DNA from: an uncultured Actinomycetes bacterium
Lineage (GTDB): Bacteria > Actinomycetota > CADDZG01 > WHSQ01
Length of the DNA: 64,000 nt
NCBI GenBank assembly: GCA_937863385.1
Contig: CALMBW010000020.1
Location: 310,001-374,000 of the forward strand
Direction of reading: 5' to 3'
Under the pieces are notes generated by a model. That model was not told the DNA's origin. It did not search any database and was given only the letters and a program-made list of their open reading frames with translations. The translations under genes and the position numbers were made by a program. This document shows positions 34,503 to 42,082 of this stretch, piece by piece. Position 1 is the first letter of the stretch. Each line of letters starts with the position of its first letter.

Positions 34503-35507
34503 TCAGCGCTGGGAAGAACGTTCGAGTAGTGGATGCTCCGACTTCTGGTGGAGGAGACGTCTGGTCCCTTCCCGGGCCACGGTCGTCACCGCATGGCGGT
34601 CGAAGCTGCGCATCGCATTCGAGCCAAGCTGTCGCAACTCGTCGATCGACGGACGGATCACCAGAACATCGATCCCCAACGACCTCGCCTGAACCACTTC
34701 CTTCTTCAGCGAGCGGGCGAAGAACTGCCGGGTCAGCATCGGCCCCCACACCTTGGGATCGAGTGACATCGCGCCTTCGCCGCGATAGCCGAGTGGGGCT
34801 ATGCAGATGATCCGGTCGCAGCTTGCATGCACGGCCAGATCCAGAGAGGTCGCGCTGTATGCACCTCCGTCGACGTACTGACCTCCGTTGATCTTCACGG
34901 GTGGGAACACGCCCGGGATGGCCGTCGATGCCAGAACCGCATCCGGCAACGGAGCCTCGGGAGCCGCCGGGTGTCCGAAAGCAACACGCTTTCCGGTGTA
35001 AAGCTCGACCGTCGAGATCATCAGTCCTTCGCGTGGCCACTCGTGCGGTAGCTCTTCCCTGAAGCGCTCGCGCGTGCGGTCGGTCGCGTACATGCCGGAG
35101 GGAAAGAGTCTCCGCAGGTGTTGGAGTGGAGCCTTGCCCTTGGTCAAACGATGCAGATGCCCACGCGACGAGGCCAAGGCGAAGGCCGATCCGACATACC
35201 TACGGAGACGTTCGTGACCGGAGCTCCATTTGGGTTCGAAGATCTGCGCCACCTGCTCGTCCATCGACTCGGGGTCCTTGGACGCATTGGGATGCCGCCG
35301 ATACGCGTAGTCGTAGAAGTCGGTCTGTTTCCAACCGGACGCTAGGTAGGAGCCGATGATCGCTCCTGCGCTCGTCCCAACGATGACATCGGCACCGGTG
35401 ACATCGATACCTCTATCGTCCAGAGCTTTGAGCGCGCCGGCGTGATAGGCGAGTCCGATCAGTCCGCCGCCACCGAGCACTAGGCCTAGCTTGCCCCCTG
35501 ACATCAA
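34503..35507 (-). CDS. Patatin-like phospholipase
   Basis: This 334-aa protein has the oxyanion loop LGGGGLIG, the nucleophile elbow GTSAG (Ser46) and the second half of the dyad, Asp213, in YVDGGAYS. All are intact, so lipid acyl-hydrolase activity is expected. No signal peptide is seen, so it is probably cytoplasmic or peripheral. A second Met at residue 2 makes 35504 an equal start. It is convergent with the HprK-like gene (14-nt gap) and divergent from tRNA-Glu. Confidence 0.88.
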   Translation of the reverse strand: MMSGGKLGLVLGGGGLIGLAYHAGALKALDDRGIDVTGADVIVGTSAGAIIGSYLASGWKQTDFYDYAYRRHPNASKDPESMDEQVAQIFEPKWSSGHERLRRYVGSAFALASSRGHLHRLTKGKAPLQHLRRLFPSGMYATDRTRERFREELPHEWPREGLMISTVELYTGKRVAFGHPAAPEAPLPDAVLASTAIPGVFPPVKINGGQYVDGGAYSATSLDLAVHASCDRIICIAPLGYRGEGAMSLDPKVWGPMLTRQFFARSLKKEVVQARSLGIDVLVIRPSIDELRQLGSNAMRSFDRHAVTTVAREGTRRLLHQKSEHPLLERSSQR

Positions 35508-35543
35508 CCCATCGTAAGCCGCGCTACCCTTGCCTCGAAACGA

Positions 35544-35618
35544 GGCCCCATCGTCTAGCCAGGTCTAGGACGCCGCCCTTTCAAGGCGGTAGCACGGGTT
35601 CGAATCCCGTTGGGGCCA
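35544..35618 (+). tRNA. tRNA-Glu (anticodon TTC), CCA not encoded
   Basis: The acceptor arms GGCCCCA/TGGGGCC pair over 7 bp. The anticodon stem CCGCC/GGCGG encloses CTTTCAA, giving anticodon TTC. The T-arm is CGGG-TTCGAAT-CCCG. The 3' end reads A followed by CCCC, so CCA must be added. A 20-bp copy of part of it lies 106 bp downstream. Confidence 0.95.
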
Positions 35619-35632
35619 CCCCAGTTCTAAAA

Positions 35633-35655
35633 CCATCGCCGCAGGACGGCGATGG
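35633..35655 (-). terminator. Rho-independent terminator for the SQR-like operon
   Basis: The 9-bp stem CCATCGCCG/CGGCGATGG has a 5-nt loop. Read on the minus strand the hairpin is followed directly by TTTTAGAAC, so it fits termination of the operon ending at 35707. It may also end tRNA-Glu transcription. Confidence 0.65.
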
Positions 35656-35687
35656 CGGCGTCCCGCCGCACGTCACCCCCCACCTCG

Positions 35688-35707
35688 CAAGGCGGTAGCA
35701 CGGGTTC
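35688..35707 (+). repeat. 20-bp copy of tRNA-Glu anticodon-arm/T-arm sequence
   Basis: This block is identical to 35582-35601 inside tRNA-Glu and ends at the T-loop. The flanks differ. Its last base is the final base of the SQR-like stop codon. It looks like an attachment-site scar or a partial tRNA duplication. Confidence 0.7.
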
Positions 35708-36858
35708 TAGAGCCAGCGGTTCATCCAATACTTCTCGAACGCGACCTTGGCTAAGTGCCAGTGTCTGCCGGGGCGGCGAAGGGTTATCTCGGGTCCATCG
35801 GGCGCGAAGAAGTCACCGCTTGCATACGCGGCAGCTCCATCTCCAAGCTCTACGAAACACGCTCCTTTCCCATCGAAGGTCGCGTGTTGTGCTTGGCCCT
35901 TGACTTCGGCGGCGACGCGCTCGGCCACCACCTCGGCTTCGGCATGTGCGAAGACACCGGCTTTGGGCAGGAACTTTCCGCCTGCTATGGGTATCGCAGT
36001 CACGTCACCAAGCGCGTAGATGCCATCCGTCCCGGTGCTCAAGCTATGACGGTCTACGGGGATGAAGCCGCTCTCTCCAGCAAGCCCACTGTTGCGCACG
36101 ACTTCTGGCGCGCGGTGCGCGGGAACGCCCAGCAATAGGTCATAGGAAGTCTCGGTGCCGCCCTCGAAGATCAACCGGCGAGATGGTGCCTCGACCCGTT
36201 CGACGACCTTGTTGGAGTGAAAGCCGATACCGCGCGCCGCCAGCATGCCGGCCACCGCCTTTCCCAGCTCGGGCCCCGCCGTCGGCATCGGAAGTGGTTC
36301 TGGCGTGTAGATATCGATCTGGCTCGCTCCTCGTACCCCGCGTTTGCGCAACAACGCTTCGGTGAGAAACGCAGCCTCGTAAGGAGCCGCCGGACACTTA
36401 TACGGAAGACGAGACACCATCACCGCAACCCGGCCCCCTTCGAAATCCGAAAGCGCCCGCTGCGCGTCGCGCGCGCCTTCGAGTGAGTAGAGGTTGTGCG
36501 CCGCCTCATCGAACCCAGCGACATCGGTGGGCGCCAGTTCGGCACCGAGCGCCACCACCAACTGGTCGAACCCCACCGTCCCGCCGGTCGTCTCGAGCGT
36601 GCCCTTATCGAGATCGATCGCCTCCACGCTGGCGCTGATCAACTCGATCCCCCGGCGGCTCAGTCGCGAGAGCTCCTTGGTCACCTGCTTGGGCGCGCGG
36701 GTTCCATCGAGCACCCACAACAACGATGGTGCGTAGGTGTAGACGGTCGAGCGTTCGACCACAACGACCCGATGATCATCACCGAGTTGCTTTCTGAGTT
36801 TCGTCGCGGCAACCAATCCGCCGGTACCTGCACCGAGAACCACGACCGTTTCCGACAT
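35707..36858 (-). CDS. Sulfide:quinone oxidoreductase-like FAD protein
   Basis: This 383-aa flavoprotein begins with the FAD motif VLGAGTGGLVAA and has a second conserved block YALGDVTAIP near the C-terminus. The segment RLPYKCPAAPYE is characteristic of the SQR/FCSD group and contains one of the redox-active cysteines. I did not find a clear second and third cysteine pair, so it may be a type other than classical SQR. The ATG at 36858 has AGGAG 7 nt upstream; a longer frame to 36900 overlaps the DsrE gene. DsrE and an ArsR-rhodanese remnant upstream place it in a sulfide or persulfide response. Confidence 0.8.
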   Translation of the reverse strand: MSETVVVLGAGTGGLVAATKLRKQLGDDHRVVVVERSTVYTYAPSLLWVLDGTRAPKQVTKELSRLSRRGIELISASVEAIDLDKGTLETTGGTVGFDQLVVALGAELAPTDVAGFDEAAHNLYSLEGARDAQRALSDFEGGRVAVMVSRLPYKCPAAPYEAAFLTEALLRKRGVRGASQIDIYTPEPLPMPTAGPELGKAVAGMLAARGIGFHSNKVVERVEAPSRRLIFEGGTETSYDLLLGVPAHRAPEVVRNSGLAGESGFIPVDRHSLSTGTDGIYALGDVTAIPIAGGKFLPKAGVFAHAEAEVVAERVAAEVKGQAQHATFDGKGACFVELGDGAAAYASGDFFAPDGPEITLRRPGRHWHLAKVAFEKYWMNRWL

Positions 36859-36872
36859 GGGATAGCTCCTGC

Positions 36873-37226
36873 CTAGAACGACACGACTTGGTCGGCCCAC
36901 AGTGTCCAGTCGGTGAGCTCGTCGAGGGTTGAACGGCGGGCACCCTTGTTCAACATCTCGTCCGTCACGCCACGGGCATCAAGGCACGTCCCGCAACAAC
37001 CGATCTCTGCCCCATGACGTGCAGCCGACTCGATCATGCGGTCCAGGTGGTAGTAGCCGTTGGGGAGCTTCTGGTTCGCCATCGCGCATCCGACCGCATC
37101 CCCCAGCAGGAACACACGGACCTCGGCGTCATCGCGATGTGAGAGCGAACCTGCCAAGCGCAATCCGTTGTACGAGCGTTCGGTTCCGTAGGGCGGATCG
37201 TTGAGGATCAGCAGCAGTTTTTTCAT
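36873..37226 (-). CDS. DsrE-family sulfur-relay protein
   Basis: This 117-aa DsrE/DsrF/TusD-like protein has the typical KLLLILNDPPYGTERSYNGLRLA start, the VFLLGDAVGCA strand and a C-terminal CCGTC cysteine cluster that can carry persulfide. Its ATG overlaps, as ATGA, the end of the rhodanese remnant frame, and its stop is 14 nt from the SQR-like start. Handling of sulfane sulfur is the expected role. Confidence 0.88.
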   Translation of the reverse strand: MKKLLLILNDPPYGTERSYNGLRLAGSLSHRDDAEVRVFLLGDAVGCAMANQKLPNGYYHLDRMIESAARHGAEIGCCGTCLDARGVTDEMLNKGARRSTLDELTDWTLWADQVVSF

Positions 37227-37422
37227 GACGCCTCCCTGCTAACGGTTTCAACCGGCAGTCCTGCTAGTCGCCACTCGGGGAACCCACCTTCCAAACGACG
37301 AGCGCTTCGGCGCTTCGCTCACCTTGCGCCAGGAGATCGAGGAGCTCGATCCGCTTTGGACTGGCGACCGCCTTCCCGACCCGAGCGAACTGCTCGTAGA
37401 GGGAGTCCTCCCGGTTGCTCAT
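37223..37422 (-). pseudogene. ArsR-rhodanese fusion gene with internal deletion
   Basis: From an ATG at 37422 the frame reads MSNREDSLYEQFARVGKAV and SPKRIELLDLLAQGERSAEAL. This is the N-terminus of ArsR regulators that are normally fused to a rhodanese domain. It then runs into a stop at 37264 after 52 residues. In another frame the DNA continues as LEGGFPEWRLAGLPVETVSREAS and stops at 37223-37225, overlapping the DsrE start. That is a typical rhodanese C-terminus. The recognition helix and most of the rhodanese domain are missing at a junction near 37286-37293. The simplest reading is a deletion of roughly 500 nt that also shifted the frame. Confidence 0.8.
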
Positions 37423-37427
37423 AGACT

Positions 37428-37451
37428 CTATTCTAGAGTTCTTTAGAATAG
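37428..37451. promoter_or_regulatory. 24-bp dyad operator of the ArsR-type sulfide operon
   Basis: CTATTCTA (37428-37435) and TAGAATAG (37444-37451) form a perfect 8-bp inverted repeat with an 8-bp spacer. It ends 5 nt before the ATG of the ArsR remnant. Its AT-rich composition and position match ArsR-family operators. Confidence 0.65.
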
Positions 37452-37500
37452 TTCGCTACCATCGAGCCGGGGCTCAGGGCTGGGCAACGGCGAGGAGCGG

Positions 37501-37812
37501 CTACTCCTCGATGATCTCCCACTCCACGTTGCCCTCATCGTCGGTTTGGACCACGCGGACCTGAACGGACTCACCAGAGGTATCCGTAGCGGTGCACTCG
37601 AAATTGAGGCCCTCTTCCTCGTCCATCTCTTCGGGACATTCCACGGATTCCATCTCGACACCGGTCTGTTCCTCGATACCGTCGAAGATGCCGTTCTCCA
37701 GCTTCTCCATATCGAGCCCGCTGCTACCCACAGATGCCTCGAACGAACATGCGGAGAGAACGATCGCGCCCACCACGATCGCCGCAACAAGATGACCCAT
37801 TCTGGTTTTCAT
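37501..37812 (-). CDS. Small DUF4333-type lipoprotein
   Basis: This 103-aa protein has a lipoprotein signal with lipobox LSAC at the end of a hydrophobic helix (AAIVVGAIVLSAC). The mature part has the DUF4333 pattern: LENGIFDGIEEQTGVEMESVECPEE, a second cysteine in NFECTATD, and VQVRVVQTDDEGNVEW. The two cysteines probably form a disulfide. DUF4333 proteins are common in Actinomycetota and have no established function. The gene stands alone. Confidence 0.8.
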   Translation of the reverse strand: MKTRMGHLVAAIVVGAIVLSACSFEASVGSSGLDMEKLENGIFDGIEEQTGVEMESVECPEEMDEEEGLNFECTATDTSGESVQVRVVQTDDEGNVEWEIIEE

Positions 37813-37956
37813 GAAGGCATCTAAGCAAACCGGCGGGCAGTTGTCCGGTCGAACGGCTACATTCGCCGCTATGGCGTTGCCGTCGCCTCAGGGGTCAGCT
37901 GCTTTCCCTCCACCAGTAGACCCTCAAAATGCGCACCAACCGCGGGACGCGTCTGA

Positions 37957-38334
37957 TCAAGCGGCCAGCGTGGACACACCGTAGGGACCCAGCCGCGGAT
38001 CTCGCGTGACTATCGTCAACCCTTCAGCCGACGCCTGCGCAACCAACATGCGATCGAAGGGATCGTCATGATGCCTAGGGAGGGTGCCTGCCGAGTAGGC
38101 ATGGGCGACCGATATCGAGAGCGGTTCAAAGCGGTTCAGTTCGATCTGCCTTTCAAGATCGCTCGGTGCCTCGAGCTTGCCGAGGGCCTGCTTGATCGCG
38201 ATCTCCCAGGCCGTTGCTGCGCTGACGAACACGACTGACGCCGGATCGGCGATCGCAGCCTTCGATGCGCCGTTCAGAGAGGGGTCGTTCGCCAACCACC
38301 AGAGGAGCACGTGAGTATCGAGTAGGAGCCTCAC
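37957..38334 (-). CDS. vapC: PIN-domain toxin (VapC-like)
   Basis: This 125-aa PIN protein has the acidic active-site residues Asp6, Glu44, Asp91/Asp94 (HDDPFDRML) and Asp112 (TRDP). These coordinate Mg for RNA cleavage. Its GTG start overlaps the antitoxin stop as GTGA, the standard arrangement for translational coupling of a toxin-antitoxin pair. All key residues are intact. Confidence 0.92.
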   Translation of the reverse strand: MRLLLDTHVLLWWLANDPSLNGASKAAIADPASVVFVSAATAWEIAIKQALGKLEAPSDLERQIELNRFEPLSISVAHAYSAGTLPRHHDDPFDRMLVAQASAEGLTIVTRDPRLGPYGVSTLAA

Positions 38335-38567
38335 GGGCGTTCACCTCGGAAGGCAGCAGCTACCTCGGGAGGCAGTTCGTCGAAATCGGGGGCTATCCGC
38401 ACCCTTCCCTGCCAAGCCCCCGGCGAACGTGGACCGGAAGCCTCTTGATAGGGAACGAGCCGCGCAACGGGCTTGCCCGCCTTTCCTATGACGATCTCCT
38501 CTCCCTGGGCTACTCGTTCCAGCAACCGGGAGAGGTGGGTCTTAGCATCATGGACATTGAAGAGCAT
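38331..38567 (-). CDS. Phd/YefM-type antitoxin
   Basis: This 78-aa protein begins MLFNVHDAKTHLSRLLERV and continues GEEIVIGKAGKPVARLVPY, the Phd/YefM DNA-binding fold. Its C-terminal part should wrap the PIN toxin. GAGG lies just before the ATG. Three TTAGT elements upstream are candidate autoregulatory sites. Confidence 0.9.
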   Translation of the reverse strand: MLFNVHDAKTHLSRLLERVAQGEEIVIGKAGKPVARLVPYQEASGPRSPGAWQGRVRIAPDFDELPPEVAAAFRGERP

Positions 38568-38590
38568 GCGTTCCTCTCACTGCTTTCCAG

Positions 38591-38618
38591 TTAGTCTTTC
38601 CGACTTAGTTTACTTAGT
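38591..38618. promoter_or_regulatory. Triple TTAGT element upstream of the toxin-antitoxin pair
   Basis: TTAGT occurs at 38591, 38605 and 38614; the last two are part of ACTTAGT repeated with 9-bp offset (38603-38609, 38612-38618). It lies 24-51 bp upstream of the antitoxin ATG and is a plausible autoregulatory operator. Confidence 0.4.
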
Positions 38619-38655
38619 CCACCAACTGCAAGCAAGCCCCTCGATACGGCCCTCC

Positions 38656-39627
38656 CTAGAGCAGAGCGCGCAATTGATCTGGGGTTGCATTGCCGCCGCT
38701 GCAGATCAGAGCGATCTTCTTTCCCGCCAGGCGATCCTTGAGCGCCAGGGCAGCGGCCAAGGGAGCGGCACCGGCCGCTTCGACCAGATTGCGGGTGGCC
38801 TCGATCATCCTCAGCTGAGCGTCTGCCAGCGCTTCATCCGAGACGAGCACGAAGTCGGCGAGATGCTCGCGCATTATCTTCTGAGGGAACTCGAAAGGCG
38901 CTCCCGTGGCGAGCCCCTCGGCGAATGTCTTGTTGGGGGCGGTGACGAGAGCACCCTGCTTCCATGAGAGGTAGGCGGCCGGCGATGCCTCGCTCTGGAC
39001 CCCGATCACTTCGACGTCCGGTTTCAGACCTTGAACCACAACACACGCTCCAGCGGCGCCACTGCCCCCACCGATCGGAACGATGATCACCTCGATACCC
39101 GGTTCGGCCTCGAGTATCTCCAAGGTGTGGGTAGCTACCCCTGCGACAAGCAGCGGTTCGTCGCCCGAGTTGACGTATCGGTAGCCATGTTGCGCGCTGA
39201 GGCGTGCCGCGTTCGCCTTTGCAGCTTCGAAGTCCACCCCTTGAACGATCACTTCGGCCCCCAGATCTTCGATCGCCCGGACCTTCAGCGGGTTCGCGCC
39301 TTGAGGTACGCAGATCTTCGCTGTGATCCCGAACAGAGAGGCACCGAAAGCAACCGACTGTCCGTGGTTGCCGGTCGACGCCGCGATCACTCCGGTCGCG
39401 CGTTCGTCATCGGACAACCGCCCGCACAGATTCACTCCACCACGCACCTTGAATGCGCCGGTGGGGAGGTGATTCTCGTGCTTGACATAGATCTCGGCCC
39501 CCACAGCGCGCGACAGAACGGGACTCGGATAAAGGGGAGTCTTGGGCAGATGGTCTGCGATCAAAGCTGCGGCAGACCTAACGTCTGCGAGGGTGGGAAC
39601 CACAAGCGCATGGGAAGAGATGCTCAT
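38656..39627 (-). CDS. PLP-dependent threonine/serine dehydratase-like enzyme
   Basis: This 323-aa fold-type II PLP enzyme has the Schiff-base Lys60 in PTGAFKVRGG, the substrate loop ASTGNHGQS and the phosphate-binding PIGGGSGAAG. The length matches catabolic, single-domain threonine dehydratases and serine racemases, with no ACT regulatory domain. It should deaminate L-Thr or L-Ser to 2-oxobutyrate or pyruvate; racemase or hydroxyaspartate activity cannot be excluded. It is divergent from the metalloprotease gene (80-nt gap). Confidence 0.88.
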   Translation of the reverse strand: MSISSHALVVPTLADVRSAAALIADHLPKTPLYPSPVLSRAVGAEIYVKHENHLPTGAFKVRGGVNLCGRLSDDERATGVIAASTGNHGQSVAFGASLFGITAKICVPQGANPLKVRAIEDLGAEVIVQGVDFEAAKANAARLSAQHGYRYVNSGDEPLLVAGVATHTLEILEAEPGIEVIIVPIGGGSGAAGACVVVQGLKPDVEVIGVQSEASPAAYLSWKQGALVTAPNKTFAEGLATGAPFEFPQKIMREHLADFVLVSDEALADAQLRMIEATRNLVEAAGAAPLAAALALKDRLAGKKIALICSGGNATPDQLRALL

Positions 39628-39707
39628 CCACCCAGGATATTCGCGGGCCCTCGTTCGCCCAAGTGCACCGGGGGCTAGTTAGCACCGGCAGGCCGTAGCG
39701 TGTGGGG

Positions 39708-41123
39708 ATGTACGAAGACGAAGGCATGCCCGACGTTTTGAGCAGCCGCAGATGGGTTCGATGGGTGGCGGCCCTGGTGATCCTGGCGCTACTAGGTGGA
39801 TCCAGCTACTACATCAACGGGTTGCTACAAGGGGCCGATCCGTCGCGCCGCGATCTCGAGGATGTTTCGCCGTCGGACAGACCCGCCAATGCTTTCGCTT
39901 GCGGAGGAACGACTCCCGTCGATCCCATCCCAGACGACGCCACGGGAACCGAGCAGCTGAGAGAGATAACGGCACGCGTGGAGACACTGCGCGAGCTGAT
40001 GCGAAAAAAACCCATCACATCCGAGTATCTGACCGGTGAACAACTGCTGGCCGAGGTCCGAAAACTCAACGAAGAAGGGTACTCACCGTCGGAGATCGAT
40101 CGCGACGAACGGATCCTGCGCACACTCGGTCTCATCGAGTCAGACGACGAGTTGTCGGAGATCCTCGACGCTCTTGCCGGTCAGGTTGCCGGCTTCTACG
40201 ATCCGCGCGACGGCCGGCTCGTCGTGGGCTCCGAGCGTGGTGCATCTGTCGAACCAGCCGCCGAGCTCACCCTTGCTCACGAGATCCAACACGCATTGGC
40301 CGACCAGAGCTTCGAGTTGCCGATCGAAGAAGAACCCGACGGACCCGACCTCGATCGAGCCTTGGCTCAGCGGTCCTTGGTGGAAGGAGACGCCACCCTG
40401 CTGCAACAGCACTACGCAACCGCGCTACTGACGGCCCAGGAAGCAGGCGAGATCCTCGACGACCCGGCCACCAGGAAAGCGATGCGGGATCTAGCCGACA
40501 TCTCTTACCCGATCCGAAGGAGCTTTGAGTTCCCCTACAGCTACGGCCTCGCCTTCGTGTGCGATCTCTATTCCTCGGGAGGGTGGGCAGCAGTGGATGC
40601 GGCCTATCGATCACCTCCCACCACGACCGCCCAGGTCTTGTTCCCGCATCGCTACGCGATCGAAGAAACCGCGCAGGTGGCACCGGAGCTTGCGAGCCCA
40701 GATGCCGGGTGGGAACTACGCGAAGAGGCTTCGGTGGGGGCCGCTGATCTGCTCGTGATGTTCGAAGCCCCCGGTGGCAACCCGGCGAGCAAGCTGAACG
40801 ACCCGCTGGGCGCGGCAGCAGCTTGGGCCGGAGGTTTCATGTGGTCATGGTCAAAAGGTCCCGACGACCTGATCGGCATCAGCTTGGTGCAACGTCGAGG
40901 TGACTACGACCTCTGCGCTTCGATGCACGCGTGGTATCTGAAGGCTTTCCCCGACGGCGGCAGCCAGCCCCGCAGAGGCAACGAAGCGCTGGTCTATGAG
41001 GGACGCGACAGGGCCGGGGTGCTCGCTTGCACTCAGAGCTGGGTAGCGATGGCCATCGCTCCCGATGTCGAGACCGCACGAAGCATCCTCGAAACACGCG
41101 GGGTCGTCGCTGCTAACTGGTAG
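39708..41123 (+). CDS. Membrane-anchored HEIQH metalloprotease-like protein
   Basis: This 471-aa protein has one N-terminal membrane helix (VAALVILALLGGSSYYI) and an extracytoplasmic remainder. The zinc-binding motif HEIQH is near residue 191, in AAELTLAHEIQHALADQ, and LVEGDATLL about 35 residues later supplies a possible third ligand glutamate. This gluzincin-like layout suggests a peptidase. Cys residues in FACGG, LAFVCDLY, YDLCAS and VLACTQ could form disulfides. A GTG two codons upstream (39702) is an alternative start. The GNAT gene follows after 16 nt, so the two are probably co-transcribed. Confidence 0.75.
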   Translation: MYEDEGMPDVLSSRRWVRWVAALVILALLGGSSYYINGLLQGADPSRRDLEDVSPSDRPANAFACGGTTPVDPIPDDATGTEQLREITARVETLRELMRKKPITSEYLTGEQLLAEVRKLNEEGYSPSEIDRDERILRTLGLIESDDELSEILDALAGQVAGFYDPRDGRLVVGSERGASVEPAAELTLAHEIQHALADQSFELPIEEEPDGPDLDRALAQRSLVEGDATLLQQHYATALLTAQEAGEILDDPATRKAMRDLADISYPIRRSFEFPYSYGLAFVCDLYSSGGWAAVDAAYRSPPTTTAQVLFPHRYAIEETAQVAPELASPDAGWELREEASVGAADLLVMFEAPGGNPASKLNDPLGAAAAWAGGFMWSWSKGPDDLIGISLVQRRGDYDLCASMHAWYLKAFPDGGSQPRRGNEALVYEGRDRAGVLACTQSWVAMAIAPDVETARSILETRGVVAANW

Positions 41124-41139
41124 TAGGTAACGTCTATCC

Positions 41140-41808
41140 GTGGAATTCGAGGGCAAGCTCCGCGACGGCTCGAGGGTCCTCTTTCGGCACATCCGTCCCG
41201 ACGACAAAGACCGGTTGCGTCTGGGATTCGAGATGCTGTCGGAAGCATCTCGCTACCGGCGATTCTTCCGGTTCATCGATCACCTAAGTGACGACGACCT
41301 CCGCTACCTGACCGAGGTCGATCTCAAAGATCACTACGCATGGATCGCGGTGCTCCCCGACGAGAAAGGTGAACCGGGACTGGCTGTGGCGCGCTGGATC
41401 CGTATCAAGTCCGAGCCTGAAGTTGCGGAGGCTGCCATCACTGTCATCGACGCCTACCAAGGTGAAGGGCTCGGTTCGACACTCCTCTGGCTGCTCGGGC
41501 GCTCGGCCGTCGAGAACGGGCTGACGGCTCTGAGGGTTTGGGTGCAGGGCGAGAACGTTCAAGTGCTCGCGATGCTCGCCGACTTCGGGGTCAAGCCGCA
41601 GAGGTGGGAGGGCGGCGTCAGTGAGGTAGACATCCCATTGCCGACCGAACTTGCTTACTGGGATCAAGATCCCGCCAAGATCGTTTTGAAAGCCGTGGCA
41701 TCGGGAGAGATCCGCGCCCATCAACACTCACCGCTGAGCGGCGCCGCCCTCTCGGCCCCAAGCGAAACGGGCCTCGAGGACTCAGATGGCGCCCCTGACC
41801 GGACTTGA
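41140..41808 (+). CDS. GNAT-family acetyltransferase
   Basis: This 222-aa protein has the GNAT acetyl-CoA motif AYQGEGLGSTLL (Q-x-x-G-x-G/A) after the beta-4 strand AAITVIDA. The N-terminus (LRDGSRVLFRHIRPDDKDRL) is like the GNAT domain of protein lysine acetyltransferases of the Pat type. The substrate is unknown. The start is GTG. The last 7 codons run antisense through the 3' end of tRNA-Asp; the C-terminal tail (about 190-222) is low-complexity and probably dispensable. Confidence 0.82.
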   Translation: MEFEGKLRDGSRVLFRHIRPDDKDRLRLGFEMLSEASRYRRFFRFIDHLSDDDLRYLTEVDLKDHYAWIAVLPDEKGEPGLAVARWIRIKSEPEVAEAAITVIDAYQGEGLGSTLLWLLGRSAVENGLTALRVWVQGENVQVLAMLADFGVKPQRWEGGVSEVDIPLPTELAYWDQDPAKIVLKAVASGEIRAHQHSPLSGAALSAPSETGLEDSDGAPDRT

Positions 41809-41864
41809 ACCGGCGACCTTCACCTTGACAGGGTGACGAGCACTCCAGACTGCTCCACAGGGGC
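41787..41864 (-). tRNA. tRNA-Asp (anticodon GTC), CCA encoded
   Basis: On the minus strand the acceptor arms GCCCCTG/CAGGGGC pair over 7 bp. The anticodon stem TCACC/GGTGA encloses CTGTCAA, giving anticodon GTC. The T-arm is GCCGG-TTCAAGT-CCGGT. The discriminator is G and CCA is encoded at 41787-41789. It overlaps the end of the GNAT gene on the other strand. Confidence 0.95.
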
Positions 41865-41921
41865 TCAGGGAGACGTACCTTACTTCATATGCAGCAGGGT
41901 CTTGCTATCCTGCCTGCTCCC

Positions 41922-41997
41922 GGCGAGGTAGCTCAGTAGGTAGAGCACACGACTGAAAATCGTGGTGTCGACAGTTCGATTCTGTCCCTCGCCACCA
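41922..41997 (+). tRNA. tRNA-Phe (anticodon GAA), CCA encoded
   Basis: The acceptor arms GGCGAGG/CCTCGCC pair over 7 bp. The anticodon stem CACGA/TCGTG encloses CTGAAAA, giving anticodon GAA. The T-arm is ACAG-TTCGATT-CTGT. The discriminator is A and CCA is at 41995-41997. It is divergent from tRNA-Asp with a 57-nt shared promoter region in which TATCCT (about 41906-41911) is a possible -10 box. Confidence 0.95.
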
Positions 41998-42017
41998 GCG
42001 ATACCGGGCGCGAGAAA

Positions 42018-42036
42018 GGCCACCCCTTGGGTGGCC
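42018..42036. terminator. Hairpin terminator after tRNA-Phe
   Basis: GGCCACCC/GGGTGGCC form a perfect 8-bp GC-rich stem with a 3-nt loop, 21 nt after the tRNA. It is followed by CTTGCTCCCC, so the T-tract is poor. A smaller CCCGA/TCGGG hairpin at 42045-42060 could serve the convergent bldC gene. Confidence 0.55.
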
Positions 42037-42082
42037 CTTGCTCCCCCGAATCCTCTCGGGTTCCCTCCTTGCGGAGTGGTTC

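Noticed and set aside
35688-35707. A second tRNA gene after tRNA-Glu
   Set aside because: Only a 20-bp piece is present; acceptor, D-arm and the 3' half of the T-arm are missing.
37871-37981. A 36-codon plus-strand frame between the lipoprotein and vapC genes
   Set aside because: No ribosome site, no recognisable sequence, and it runs into the end of the toxin gene on the other strand. I see nothing else in 37813-37956.
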